A stretch of DNA of 64,000 nucleotides from Leptothermofonsia sichuanensis E412 (GCF_019891175.1 NZ_CP072600.1:372001-436000); one strand, 5' to 3'; counted from the stretch's first letter, positions 25,542 to 35,765 are shown. Numbers and translations: made by a program. Notes: a model not told the origin generated them from the letters alone.

Positions 25542-28500
25542 CTAGCCAATCGGTTGACCTGCCCCCAGGGCTGCCAGCGGATCTTGCTGAAATGGGTTGG
25601 CGGTCAATCCCGCTCCGTAACGGCCAAAGCCGACTCCCGCCGCCCCCGCAACGGAATTGGGCGTGGAAAGAATGGGGGTCACCTCAAACTGGCTGACCAC
25701 TTCTGGCGTCAGGCTGGTGATGGCACCGGGGTTGGCCAGCAACTGCTGCTCACTGTAGAACGGGATGCCGTAGGTCGTTACGGTCAGTTTCTGGGTGTCT
25801 GGAGCAATGTCAATCTCTGTCCAGCCATAGACATGGGTGGACAGGTAATCCCCTTGCAGGAGAGTAGCGTTAATGCCAGATCCCTCTAAGCCAATTGGAT
25901 CATAGCCAAACAGGTCGGTCTGACCGCGCAGGATTTGCTTGATGAAATCATCCTTATCGTTGGGAATGTCGTCCGCGTCAGGGGCTACGGGCAGGCTCTC
26001 ATAGAAGGCAAACTGTTGGGGTGTAATCAATCCGGCTCCCAGTGCCAGGCGGGCAACCGTGGGACCAAACAAACCATCAAAGAATGCAGCCGGACCTGTG
26101 ACAATTTCAAATGCCCCCGTTTGAATCTGGGGTTGACTGGGAGCTACCTGATAGGTCAGGTTATTCACCAGGGTACCGTGGAAGTCGCCAGAGAGAAAGA
26201 CAACATTCTGGATGTTGTTGTCGTCGATGAACTTGAGCAGTTCCGTGCGCTCGGCAGCGTAGCCCTCAAACCGATCTTCGGCATTAATCACGCCAAAGTT
26301 CTGGATGGGTTCGGGCACGGCAATAAACTTCCAGGTGATACCACTTTCCTGGGCAGTCAACAAATCCTGTTTGAGGTCAGAAAGTTGCTGGCGTCCCAAC
26401 AGGGTACGGCTGGGGTCAAAGGCGTTGACCAGAAATTCGGTGGGATTGCTCAGATTCGCGGGAGCCAGTTGGACATCCCGGAAGGAGCGGGTATCCAGGA
26501 CAAACATGGCGGCATCACTGCCGTAGGTGTTGAAGCGGTAGAGCTTCAGTTTTCCGGCGGTGCGGGGGTCGCCCGTTGCTCCATAGAATTCGTTGCGAAT
26601 TGGATGATATTCCTGAAAGGCTTGCAGGGCGGAGCGATAGACCTGGGTTTCATTGACAAAATCCACTGCATCTGTGAACAGGGGGTCGGGGGAGGAGCCA
26701 ATCGTGGGTGCATCAGGGGATTGTCCGGGAGCGGCTCCTCCGGCGAAATTATCGACGATTTCGTGGTCGTCAATGGTTGCCAGGATGGAGGTGGAGAGGT
26801 AAAGGTCACGGACGGTGTTTAAGCCAAACCGGGGGGAAACGATTTCAGCGTGTTTGGTGCGGAACTGGTCCAGGGTGCGGGCCTGGGTGACTCCCGGTAA
26901 GGCGGCGGTTTCGGTATCGGCATAGATGGTGTCGCCTAGTTTGAGGAAAAAGTCGAGGCTGCGATCGCTCACATTCGATAATGAAGGGAAGGGAGGCGAT
27001 TGCTGCCAGTCACCAGTGACCCCAAACCGCAACCCGGCATAGGTGCCCAACTCTGCCGAAGTTCTAAACCGCCCGATTTCTATATCGCCAGCGGCATCCA
27101 TCACCCGGTAGTAGTAGTCACTGTCGGGTGTGAGTCCGGCGATTTCCAGCTTGGCGGGGACAAAGGGATTGTCTACCCGTCCAGTCACGATGCCATCAAT
27201 TGTGGAGAAATTGGGGCTGAAGGAGTACTCAATTATAATGTCGCCAGCAAAGGTACTGCGCGCCCAGAGGACGGTTGAGGTCTGGGTGGTGTCTCCACTG
27301 GCGATGCCCAACAGGGAAGCCGGGGTTGGATTGCGCGGGTTATAGCTGAAGGTGTCAATCAGTAAGGGATTGGGGAAGGTATTGGCAATATTTTCCCAGG
27401 GCACAAACTTAAAGTTGGTGCTGATGTTTTCCAGTTCGCCATTGTCTTCTACTAAAACTGCTGGCTCGTTTGACCCATCCTGAGTTACAAACAAACCAAA
27501 GGGGAAGTTGGGGCCAAGTGGAACGTTAATCACATCGGCCCCATCCGACTCTTGCACACCATCAATGCTGCCGCTGGGACCCACGGCAAACCTGCCCAGG
27601 TATTGATTGTTGCCGTCGCGGGAGTAGACGGCAAAGGTATTGTTGCCCTGACTGGAGGCCAGCAGGTAGCCTGTGCCATTGGGACCATAGTAGATGGTCA
27701 GCCCTTCCACATCGTCTTCCAGAACGCTGCCCCCCACCGCTTTCACCCGGTCAATTAAAACACCAGAATTGCTGCTATCCGGCTCTGCCAGGTACTTCCA
27801 GATGCCGACGTTTTCCTGCCCGATATAGAGGAAGCCCGTTTCCTGGTCAACCACCATGCCTTCCAGTTGGGGATTGGTGTTGGCGGGTGCACCGGGGGGA
27901 ATGGGGACAGTGAAGTTGCGGACCCGTTCCGCTCCAATGGTGCCGTTGCCCGTGTCTATCAGGCGGTACTGGGCCACATCCCCGGTCTGGCGACGGTTGA
28001 CGAAAACGTAGTAATCCTGGGTCAGGGGGCTGCGGTACAGAGCAATGCCATAGGCACTGCGGTTGGATGCCGAGTAGGGAGGGGCAAAGGGATCTGCCTG
28101 GAACAGCGTGCCAATGCTACTGTCGGTGATGTCTTCCAGGTATTGACCGGGGGTGGCGGGGTTGGGGTTAATCTTGAAGATCACCAGTCTGTCGTTGTTG
28201 CGATCTGTGGCAACGGCAATATCAATCGACTCGCACCCCAGTTGGAAGCCATATTGCAGGTCGATGTTGTTGTAACGAATGCCGCCCGGGTTAATTTTCT
28301 GCACCAGTTCGCCAGCCAGGTTGTAAACCCGCAGTCCGGCATTTTTCACGACGGTCAGTACCAGACTCCGGGAAGGATCGTTGGGATGGACGTAAATGGC
28401 GGGGTCGTCCGCATCCGCCCGCTGGGAGGCTGGCAGAGTGGGGTCATCCAGCAGGGCGGGACGGGTTTCCACCGTGGGAGCCGCCGTGGGGATCAGATCG

Positions 28501-30863
28501 GCACCCAGGGTGAGAATCTGAGTAAACTGGGTGACGTTGAAGTTATTGTCACTGACCAGCACAATGGATTGGCGGCCATCGGGCAGGCGAGGACCAAACT
28601 CAATACCTTCAATATTGTCAGTGCCCGTGGGCAAATTGAGGTCATCCAGATTTAGTAAAAGCCGCTTCTGGACAGGTCGAATGGCGGCTCGCTGCTCCGG
28701 GCTGAGGCTGTTGAGGGAGGGGATGGCACTGATATCCGTCGCCCCCTGCAAGCTGATCTCGTAGATCTTGATCGTATTGCCTGTACCAGGGATGCCGGCA
28801 GTAAAGGAACGCTCCAGAGCCAGCATCGTCCCCCGGTTGTCGATCGCCAGCAAATCCACCAGCCCATTGGTATTGAAACTGGTGGGGGTGAGGGGTGGCA
28901 CTGCAACCGGATCGACTTCGTAGAGGTATTCTTTCTCTGGCTGACCACTCACCAGGTTGTACTGGATGATGCGGGCAGGACTCGCAGCCGTGGCACTGGC
29001 GGCAGGACCATCCTGCACCAGGGCATTCTCAGTCGCGGTGTAGAGATAGCGCTGGTTGGGTGTAATGGTGAGGCTTTCAAAGGCCAGATTGTTGCGAATC
29101 CCGGAGACCAGTGTATCGCCAGCGTTGATGATGCCATCACCGTTGGTGTCCTGGACGACGGGCAGGAATTTGGCAGGGATGGGCAGCGATCGCACCTGCC
29201 GTCCCGTAGCCAGGTCGAACTCATTCACAAAGGGATTGGTAACTCGACCAGCAGTAATGTTGACTTCCCCCTCCGAAGAGATAAACGCGGTGCCCCGTCC
29301 TGTCAGGACAATATCTTCCGGGTCAAGCTGCAAGGGGGCAAAGGGGTTACCATTCTCATCCCGCAGCAGGGTGACGCCCGTAAAGGTGACGGTGGGGGTG
29401 CCATCCGCCGCTAATTCAATGTCAGCAGTGTAGAAACGGGGTGGGCTGTTGTCTACGGGAGGTGGCGAGGCAGGGGAGTTGGCGGCGGTGCGTTCGCCGC
29501 GATCGTCAGAAATGATGTAGTAACGGTTGGCTACCAGGTCATAGGAAATCCCAGACAGGCCGCCAACCTGGGTGTTGATGCCGTTCAGTTCTGCCGTCAG
29601 GCTGGTGGGAAAAACTTGCTGCCCGCCGAGCGCAGGGGCGAGCATCGTTCTTCCCGGTTCCGTTGCACCCAGGCGCACATCCACATAGACCGGGCGGTGA
29701 TCAGAACTGGGAAATCCACCAGGCAGCGCAGGATTAAAGGTGCCTACCAGCGGAAACAGAGGATCGGTATTGAGTGGCCAGAAGACTGCTGAGTTGGTAA
29801 TTTCCAGGTTAACGGAAGGCAACACGTAGTCTGCCCGCAGGTTGCCCGGAGCGGTGTCGGCAAAGTCGGCGGTGTCAAAAGCAGGATTGCCCCGATGGTT
29901 CAGGTTGGCCCCCCCCTGAAGGGTTGACTGCTGGGGACCACCCGGACTGCTGGGCACAAAGCTGGTATTGATATTCGGATTTTGCAGCAATTGACGGATG
30001 GCGAAGTTGTAGCTGTCACCATCGCTGGGATCGGCGTTCTGGTCCCCCATAATCACAAAGCTTGACCCGGCAGGCAGACCCCCAAAGTTGCCATTGTCGT
30101 CGTAAATATAGCTGCCCTGACCGGGGGTAACGTAGTCGGCCCAGAAGCGGATCTCGTCATGGTTGCGCTTGCCATTGCGGTCTTCGGGGCCATCAAAGAC
30201 AGGCGGCGTGGGGTGACTTGCCAGCACATGAATCACCTGACCATTGACGAGGATGGGAATATCCCAGTGGCTCTTGGAAGAAAGGCGCAAAATGGCCTGT
30301 TCCTCTGGGGAATAGAAGCCACCCAGGTTTTCATTTACAGGCGTGGCCGGATTGTCTACGGTGGGGTCACTGGTCAGCAAATTGCCAGGCATGTCCTTCC
30401 AGAGGAAGGTCTGGAAGGTGCGCACGTTGGCAAGGTCAATTGGGTATCTGGACAGGAGCACCATGCCAAACTGACCGGGAAAGTTACCAAAACCAAAGGA
30501 GTCATCCCCATAGCCGGGAGTTCCTGGGGTTGTCACCACATTGCCATCATTATTCAGGTCAAATCCAGTAGCAATGCCGGTGTTGGAGGGAGCGATATAG
30601 GCATAGGAGTAGCGCACCGGGGTGGCTCCGTTCTGGCTAATGGAGAGGTAGTTCTGCTGGAACAGGTGCACGGGCTGGAGCGGGTCTGACTCCACATAGT
30701 CAAATTCATTTAGCAATAAAATATCTGGGTTAATGCGCTGGATGATCTCAGCCACAGTTCTGGCCTGGGCGTTGTCCGGAGTGGACAGATCTGTGACCAG
30801 TTGTCCGGCACTGTTTCGATTCAGTGAGGCATTGAATTGGGAGAAGCGAATGGTAGAGGGCAT
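25542..30863 (-). CDS. Multi-domain phosphoesterase: EEP + esterase-like + phytase-like + PhoD-like
   Basis: The frame opens at 31064, but its first 67 residues translate a purine-rich simple repeat; the ATG at 30863 (MPSTIRFSQFNASLN) is the likely start, giving 1773 residues. In order: an endonuclease/exonuclease/phosphatase-like domain (about 1-400: LLLNEFDY, IMGDQNADPSDGDSY, SSDHRP); a phytase-like esterase domain (about 400-780: LSGISYD, YYIISDDRGE); a beta-propeller phytase-like domain (about 795-1150: DADDPAIYVHPNDP); and a PhoD-type alkaline phosphatase (about 1170-1680: GDTIYAD near 1310, DDHEI near 1364, SGDFHGTL near 1556). No signal peptide is visible, which is usual for type I or otherwise non-classical secretion. 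It lies downstream of an RTX nuclease gene on the same strand. The role inferred is phosphate release from nucleotides, phytate and other esters. Confidence 0.85.
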   Translation of the reverse strand: MPSTIRFSQFNASLNRNSAGQLVTDLSTPDNAQARTVAEIIQRINPDILLLNEFDYVESDPLQPVHLFQQNYLSISQNGATPVRYSYAYIAPSNTGIATGFDLNNDGNVVTTPGTPGYGDDSFGFGNFPGQFGMVLLSRYPIDLANVRTFQTFLWKDMPGNLLTSDPTVDNPATPVNENLGGFYSPEEQAILRLSSKSHWDIPILVNGQVIHVLASHPTPPVFDGPEDRNGKRNHDEIRFWADYVTPGQGSYIYDDNGNFGGLPAGSSFVIMGDQNADPSDGDSYNFAIRQLLQNPNINTSFVPSSPGGPQQSTLQGGANLNHRGNPAFDTADFADTAPGNLRADYVLPSVNLEITNSAVFWPLNTDPLFPLVGTFNPALPGGFPSSDHRPVYVDVRLGATEPGRTMLAPALGGQQVFPTSLTAELNGINTQVGGLSGISYDLVANRYYIISDDRGERTAANSPASPPPVDNSPPRFYTADIELAADGTPTVTFTGVTLLRDENGNPFAPLQLDPEDIVLTGRGTAFISSEGEVNITAGRVTNPFVNEFDLATGRQVRSLPIPAKFLPVVQDTNGDGIINAGDTLVSGIRNNLAFESLTITPNQRYLYTATENALVQDGPAASATAASPARIIQYNLVSGQPEKEYLYEVDPVAVPPLTPTSFNTNGLVDLLAIDNRGTMLALERSFTAGIPGTGNTIKIYEISLQGATDISAIPSLNSLSPEQRAAIRPVQKRLLLNLDDLNLPTGTDNIEGIEFGPRLPDGRQSIVLVSDNNFNVTQFTQILTLGADLIPTAAPTVETRPALLDDPTLPASQRADADDPAIYVHPNDPSRSLVLTVVKNAGLRVYNLAGELVQKINPGGIRYNNIDLQYGFQLGCESIDIAVATDRNNDRLVIFKINPNPATPGQYLEDITDSSIGTLFQADPFAPPYSASNRSAYGIALYRSPLTQDYYVFVNRRQTGDVAQYRLIDTGNGTIGAERVRNFTVPIPPGAPANTNPQLEGMVVDQETGFLYIGQENVGIWKYLAEPDSSNSGVLIDRVKAVGGSVLEDDVEGLTIYYGPNGTGYLLASSQGNNTFAVYSRDGNNQYLGRFAVGPSGSIDGVQESDGADVINVPLGPNFPFGLFVTQDGSNEPAVLVEDNGELENISTNFKFVPWENIANTFPNPLLIDTFSYNPRNPTPASLLGIASGDTTQTSTVLWARSTFAGDIIIEYSFSPNFSTIDGIVTGRVDNPFVPAKLEIAGLTPDSDYYYRVMDAAGDIEIGRFRTSAELGTYAGLRFGVTGDWQQSPPFPSLSNVSDRSLDFFLKLGDTIYADTETAALPGVTQARTLDQFRTKHAEIVSPRFGLNTVRDLYLSTSILATIDDHEIVDNFAGGAAPGQSPDAPTIGSSPDPLFTDAVDFVNETQVYRSALQAFQEYHPIRNEFYGATGDPRTAGKLKLYRFNTYGSDAAMFVLDTRSFRDVQLAPANLSNPTEFLVNAFDPSRTLLGRQQLSDLKQDLLTAQESGITWKFIAVPEPIQNFGVINAEDRFEGYAAERTELLKFIDDNNIQNVVFLSGDFHGTLVNNLTYQVAPSQPQIQTGAFEIVTGPAAFFDGLFGPTVARLALGAGLITPQQFAFYESLPVAPDADDIPNDKDDFIKQILRGQTDLFGYDPIGLEGSGINATLLQGDYLSTHVYGWTEIDIAPDTQKLTVTTYGIPFYSEQQLLANPGAITSLTPEVVSQFEVTPILSTPNSVAGAAGVGFGRYGAGLTANPFQQDPLAALGAGQPIG

Positions 30864-30879
30864 AGGTGTAGTTCTTGGG

Positions 30880-30966
30880 TAGATGGGAGGAAAGAGAAGA
30901 GAGGAAAGAGGAGAGAGGAAAGAGGAGAGAGGAAAGAGAAGAGAGGAAAGAGGAGAGAGGAGTAGG
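30880..30966. repeat. Purine-rich GAGAGGAAAGAG simple repeat
   Basis: About seven imperfect GAGAGGAAAGAG units lie between the RTX nuclease and phosphatase genes. In-frame translation of the minus strand gives LLFPLSS repeats, which artificially lengthen the phosphatase frame. Confidence 0.75.
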
Positions 30967-31078
30967 GGTTGCCAGGGGGAGCGGGCAATCGGGTCTGGAA
31001 ATGGCAAGAAATCAGGTGGGGGGTTCCTGAGAGCACCGGAAGAGGCGGCGGAAACCACGCCCACCTGACGAGGCAGAT

Positions 31079-34000
31079 TCAGACGAACAGGCTGGCAACG
31101 GAGAACAGCCCGTCGTCAAATTTGATGAATTCGATGTTGATCAGGGTGTCGGTGCCTGTGCTGGTTCCGGTGACGGTGAAGCGATCGCGATTCCCTCTGA
31201 GGGTGAAACTGGCTCTGGTGCCGCTGTATTCCACTACGTCGCCGGTAACGGTATAGGTCTGGCCGTTGAGGGCGGTGAAGGTGGTGAGGCGATCGCTCCT
31301 ACCTACCTGCCCACCCCCATCAAATACGTTGTCGCTGGCATCTCCGATGAAGCGGTCATTGCGGCTGGTGCCGATGACATTTTCGATATTGACCAGGGTG
31401 TCCGTCCAGGCAAGGGCGCGGTTAGTGCTGGAATGTCTGGCAATGCCGCTGATCAGGTTCACATCCAGTCCAGCAATGGTGCCAAATACACCGTTAAATA
31501 CCAGGTCAGAATAATCTGCGGTATCGATGCCGCTGCCCCCATCCAGGGTGTCATTGCCTAAGCCACCGTTGAGCAGGTCATCCCCAGCGCCGCCCAGGAT
31601 GCGATCGTCGCCGCCCTTGCCAAACAGGATGTCATTGCCCGTACCACCATCAATCAGGTCTGCTTTGCCACCGCCATAGATGGTGTCGTTCCCGCCTTCA
31701 CCGTAAAGTTCGCTGATGGTGCCATCGAAGTCAGTGAAGCGATCCGTGCGATCAGCAGCAATAATGTCGTTGCCATCGCCGCCATAGATAATTTCGCCAC
31801 CCCGACCGCCTTCAATGATATCGTCACCACCCAGCCCGTAAATGATGTCATTACCGTTATTGCCGTTGATGCGATCAGGTCCATTGGTGCCGGTAATCGT
31901 GTCGTTCCGGTTGGTGCCATTGATAACGTTGATTGCAGGGCGGAACAAGTCCAGTCCAATGATGACCGGGTCATGGTCGGAGGTGCGGAAAGCATTTGGC
32001 TCGTACAGGTTATTCCCTGTTGGCTTGGCTTCAAATGCCTGCTCGTCCCCATCTCGCAGGGTGTTGTTGTAGTCAAACACGGGCACTTCATCAGCATTGA
32101 TGTGCCATTCGGCAACACCCGTGACCTGGGCTGCCATAGATGCATTTGCCAGAGCATAGTCTAGGTAACCCAATTGACCGTCAAACACATAGCTGTAGGC
32201 GTTGTTGCCACCAAATTGCTCCACCAGGTCGGTATAACCGGCATTCTTGATCGCGGTAATTGGTGTTTCGCCTCTGTAAGCATTCAGGTCGCCAATGATC
32301 AGGTAGTCGGGGTCACCCTGCCCGGTGGGGTCACTAGGGAGCCAGGTGTTGACCAGATAGGCCGCCGCTTTGGTGCGCGTATCATTCCAGGCACCCTGGC
32401 CATCGTTTTGATCCAGGTCGGTTCCCGTCGCTCCGGCGGCTCCCTTTGACTTGAGGTGGTTGACAACAACCGTAAAGGCTTCGCCAAAGTCGGGGTTGTT
32501 GGGATTGATTACTTCAAAAGTCTGGGCGATCGCCGGACGGCTGCGCTGCTGCCCGGTGTTGTTGGGGTCGGTAAAGGCCGGATCGCTCAAAATGGCAACG
32601 GTTCCTTTGGGTTGCACAACCGCTGGTTTGTAGATGATCGCAACGGTGATTTGATCGGTGCCGACGACGCCTGTGTTGATGTAGCTATAGGTTCCGGCTC
32701 CAGCAACGGCATTCAGGCGATTGACCAGCTCTTGAATTGCGGTGCCGTTATTCTCAATTTCAATTAATCCAAAAATATCGGCATTGATGCCCGTCAGTGC
32801 TGCCATCAACTTCTCGTTCTGACGGTTAAATTCATCTTCGCTATCCGCTCCCCGGTTCTGGGACACGCCAAAGGGAGCATCAAAGTAGTTCAGGACGTTG
32901 AAACTGGCGACCTTGATGTTGCCGCCCACATCCGGTGCGGTCGTTGGACGGGGATTTTCAACCGTAAAGGTGACAGGTGTGGCTTCCGTTGGCCGAATCC
33001 GCCAGGCATCGGTGCCTGTCTGTCCCGCAAAGGACCAGTGCAACACCCCTGTCAGGTTCCTGACCGAATCGCCGCCCCGGAAGTAATTGACCCCCTGGGT
33101 GCCAGTGCCAAACCCACCCGGTTGGGGATGGTAGAACACGCCATTGGGCAGCGGCGCATTTTGAATATTGTTGTCGTCATCCAGAATGATGCGGCTGCGT
33201 CTCAGGTTGTCCAGGAAGGCAGCATATTCCGCGGCAGTGGGAGTGTTGTCGAGGTGGCTGTACTGGTAAGGGCGTCCTCCTGCGGTCAGGACAATTTGCC
33301 CATAGCGAGCCAGTTCAAAATATTCCGACACATACAGTGGGTCAGCAAACTGCACCCGCATTCCCTCATACTGCTCGTAGTAGTCATCTACATCGCCGGT
33401 AATGGGTAGCCCGATAATGGTGGGGGGCACCAGGGCCAGGTTGTTGCCGCCATCTATGAGGGTGATGCTGCCAGGGGCAGTGGCGCTGACCTGGGTCATG
33501 CCAAAGAATTCGCTCACGGAGCCTGTGAGACGAACGATTTGCCCTTCGCGCACATCCAGAGGGGCAGTGTTGCCGGTGAAAACGAAGATTCCTTCGGAAG
33601 TGGTGGGATCTGAGTCCTGATCAGCCAGTTCTTCCTGAATGAAAAACCCCCGTAGCTGGTTGGTGCGCTGGAAGTCTGCGATTACCACGCCCTCAATCGT
33701 CACGGTCTGACCATTCAGGGGGCTGACATCGTTATGGGCACCTCCGGCCAACTGGGTTGAGGTATTGCCCTGGATCTGGTGGATTCTGGTGAGCTGGAGG
33801 GCAACATCATTATCAATAATGCTGACGTTGAGGTTGGGAATGGTGAGGCTGGCATAGGCTGGATCGGCGCTGCTGGTGATGGTGTGGGTGATGATACCCG
33901 TGTGGGGACCTTCAACTATGGTGTCGTTGACGGCTCGCACAGTGACCGTGCCCTGGGTTGTGGTGCCATCCAGGGTCAGGGTGACGGAACTGAAGAAGTT

Positions 34001-34786
34001 GATCCCATCAAGGCTGATCTGGGTCTGGGCATCGGCGGCGATCGCAATCTGCACTGTTCCCGTGGGGGTGGTATTGAGGGCGATCGTGTAGCTGTCCGTA
34101 ATCTCTGGCGTGGCTTCATTCACCTGGGTAATGCCGCCAGATTCCGTGAGCGTGATTCCTGCCCCTGGCTGGGAGGTAATGGCAGTGACGGTTAAGTCAT
34201 CAATCCCTAGCCCGTGGTCATTGCTGGGATGGTCAATATCGGACCAGCGCAACCAGATCTCCTGGCCAGGGGCGAGACTTAAACCTTCTAATCGGGCAGA
34301 GAGAGTGGTACGATTTGCTGCGGCGTTTCCATCCAGCGCACTGGCTGTAGTACTGAATACCGGGCTGGTAAAGTCCAGGGCATTGAAATCACTCCAGACG
34401 CCTGTGGTGAGGCTGGTGGCATTCACCTGATACTGGAAGTCCACCGTTTGAGCCAGCCCGGTACCGCCGCCATTGCGCCACTGTTCCCCGATGTAGCTGA
34501 TATCCAGGGCATTGATGGTGCTGCTGGTGTCATTCACAAAGCGGGCACCGTAAAGGATGGTGCCTGTACTACCTGACCCCACGGAACCCAGGGCGCGATC
34601 GCTGGAACTGGACGCCCCAAAACTGTAAAGTGCCCCCGTGGTCGATGAACCTGTGCCAATGTTGTAACTCACCCGGTTGGAATACCAGCCAGCCAGGGTC
34701 GTGTCATCCACCCAGGCGGCGCTGGGGCCTGTACTGGCAAGGGTGTCAAAAGTTTGAGAATAGGGACTGCTCAGGGAAATTGCCAT
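31079..34786 (-). CDS. RTX extracellular nuclease (ExeM/NucH-like)
   Basis: The frame opens at 34882; ATG 34786 (MAISLSSPYSQTFDTL) is preferred because GAGG stands 8 bp upstream, giving 1235 residues. About 1-200 is a beta-rich N-terminal domain, 210-325 is Calx-beta-like, and 330-430 is an OB-like segment (GQTVTIEGVVIADFQ). About 620-945 is an endonuclease/exonuclease domain with VASFNVLNYFD, LIEIENNG, IIGDLNAYRGETP and SDHDPVIIGL, the family's catalytic set. Calcium-binding RTX repeats (GGxGxDxI units) run from about 955 to 1100, and a C-terminal secretion-type domain ends the protein. It probably leaves by a type I system and degrades extracellular DNA; the next gene's phosphatases could then release phosphate. 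Confidence 0.88.
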   Translation of the reverse strand: MAISLSSPYSQTFDTLASTGPSAAWVDDTTLAGWYSNRVSYNIGTGSSTTGALYSFGASSSSDRALGSVGSGSTGTILYGARFVNDTSSTINALDISYIGEQWRNGGGTGLAQTVDFQYQVNATSLTTGVWSDFNALDFTSPVFSTTASALDGNAAANRTTLSARLEGLSLAPGQEIWLRWSDIDHPSNDHGLGIDDLTVTAITSQPGAGITLTESGGITQVNEATPEITDSYTIALNTTPTGTVQIAIAADAQTQISLDGINFFSSVTLTLDGTTTQGTVTVRAVNDTIVEGPHTGIITHTITSSADPAYASLTIPNLNVSIIDNDVALQLTRIHQIQGNTSTQLAGGAHNDVSPLNGQTVTIEGVVIADFQRTNQLRGFFIQEELADQDSDPTTSEGIFVFTGNTAPLDVREGQIVRLTGSVSEFFGMTQVSATAPGSITLIDGGNNLALVPPTIIGLPITGDVDDYYEQYEGMRVQFADPLYVSEYFELARYGQIVLTAGGRPYQYSHLDNTPTAAEYAAFLDNLRRSRIILDDDNNIQNAPLPNGVFYHPQPGGFGTGTQGVNYFRGGDSVRNLTGVLHWSFAGQTGTDAWRIRPTEATPVTFTVENPRPTTAPDVGGNIKVASFNVLNYFDAPFGVSQNRGADSEDEFNRQNEKLMAALTGINADIFGLIEIENNGTAIQELVNRLNAVAGAGTYSYINTGVVGTDQITVAIIYKPAVVQPKGTVAILSDPAFTDPNNTGQQRSRPAIAQTFEVINPNNPDFGEAFTVVVNHLKSKGAAGATGTDLDQNDGQGAWNDTRTKAAAYLVNTWLPSDPTGQGDPDYLIIGDLNAYRGETPITAIKNAGYTDLVEQFGGNNAYSYVFDGQLGYLDYALANASMAAQVTGVAEWHINADEVPVFDYNNTLRDGDEQAFEAKPTGNNLYEPNAFRTSDHDPVIIGLDLFRPAINVINGTNRNDTITGTNGPDRINGNNGNDIIYGLGGDDIIEGGRGGEIIYGGDGNDIIAADRTDRFTDFDGTISELYGEGGNDTIYGGGKADLIDGGTGNDILFGKGGDDRILGGAGDDLLNGGLGNDTLDGGSGIDTADYSDLVFNGVFGTIAGLDVNLISGIARHSSTNRALAWTDTLVNIENVIGTSRNDRFIGDASDNVFDGGGQVGRSDRLTTFTALNGQTYTVTGDVVEYSGTRASFTLRGNRDRFTVTGTSTGTDTLINIEFIKFDDGLFSVASLFV

Positions 34787-34880
34787 AAAAATACCTCGGT
34801 CGGTAGCAGGGAATGAACCGGAAATTTGAGCGATCGCACCCGCCAGTGATGTCGCCCAGAACCATCGCTCAGGCACCATC

Positions 34881-34914
34881 ACTAAAAAGCAACCGGGAAC
34901 TATAGTCCGGTTGC
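34881..34914 (-). terminator. Rho-independent terminator/attenuator in the nuclease leader
   Basis: On the minus strand GCAACCGG and CCGGTTGC (34914-34907 and 34896-34889) form an 8-bp stem with a 10-base loop, followed by TTTTTAGT. It is oriented toward the nuclease gene about 100 bp upstream of its start codon. The only gene further upstream (rubA) runs the other way, so this would terminate the nuclease leader itself. The rest of the 527-bp gap (34787-35313) shows no gene. Confidence 0.6.
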
Positions 34915-35313
34915 CCTACCTGGAGTGGAGAGTCACGTCGTAACAGGAATAAAAGTTTTGCATCGGCTGCCCCAGCACCATGCTTCAAACTCGATAGGTG
35001 GGAGTGAACGGGCAGGACAAATATCCCTGCCGTCTTACACAAATCTCACAGGAACTTTAAGAACTCCCTATCAAACCTTTAAATTGTCAGTAATGCTACT
35101 GAAAAATCACAGTAACTTTACACAACACCCGAACAGATGCCAGAAACCATACCAGGGGTTGTGTTCAGAATCGGTTTTTATTCTGCCGAGATCTTAATCT
35201 TATCCAGTTGAAAGTCCACCAGGTTACATCTCCGATGGCTCTCAATCATGTAATAATAGTTCACAGAATTTTCAGAATTGTCTGGCAACGTTTCCTCTTC
35301 TGGACTCAAAGCA

Positions 35314-35658
35314 ATGAGTACTCAAGCCGCTGATTCTACCGAACCCAAAGCCTTAAGCCGTTACGAATGCCTGACCTGTGGTTATGTCTACGAACCCGTT
35401 AAGGGAGATGACAGACGCCAGGTGCCCCCTGGGACTGCCTTCGAAGATGTGCCCCAGGACTGGCGTTGCCCGGTCTGTGGAGCCACCAAGACTCGATTTC
35501 GGAGTATCGGCATCAAAGGTGCACCTTCAGGCTTTGAAGAAAACCTGAAGTACGGGCTGGGGGTCAATACGCTGACACCCGGTCAAAAAAACATTCTGAT
35601 TTTTGGGGCACTGGGGCTGGCATTTCTGTTTTTCCTCAGTCTCTACGGACTTCAATAG
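35314..35658 (+). CDS. rubA: Membrane-anchored rubredoxin
   Basis: The frame opens at 35278, but ATG 35314 (MSTQAADSTEP) is the family-like start, giving 114 residues. The rubredoxin fold has the two iron-binding pairs C-x-x-C (YECLTCGYVYEP and WRCPVCGA). A C-terminal membrane segment (NILIFGALGLAFLFFLSLYGL) anchors it to the thylakoid. RubA is required for photosystem assembly in cyanobacteria, and it sits just upstream of ycf48 and psbE, the conserved order for this cluster. Confidence 0.93.
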   Translation: MSTQAADSTEPKALSRYECLTCGYVYEPVKGDDRRQVPPGTAFEDVPQDWRCPVCGATKTRFRSIGIKGAPSGFEENLKYGLGVNTLTPGQKNILIFGALGLAFLFFLSLYGLQ

Positions 35659-35765
35659 GTCTGTAAATCTATGAATCAGGAGAATAGAAGAATACCTTCT
35701 ACAAGTATTTTGAAGATTGAAAGTTAAAAATTGAAGATTCTAGTTTGAGTTGAGATACGGCTGTG

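Noticed and set aside
25935-28655. Long plus-strand frames (262-295 codons) opposite the phosphatase gene
   Set aside because: They are antisense shadows of the high-GC megaprotein; no family features and no ribosome sites.
35040-35110. Pho box upstream of the nuclease gene
   Set aside because: Sequences such as CTTTAAGAACT and CCTTTAAA resemble it weakly but do not form the tandem repeat expected.
34915-35270. Known riboswitch (c-di-GMP, glutamine or other class) upstream of the nuclease
   Set aside because: A terminator is clear, but I could not fit any known aptamer consensus, so no class is claimed.
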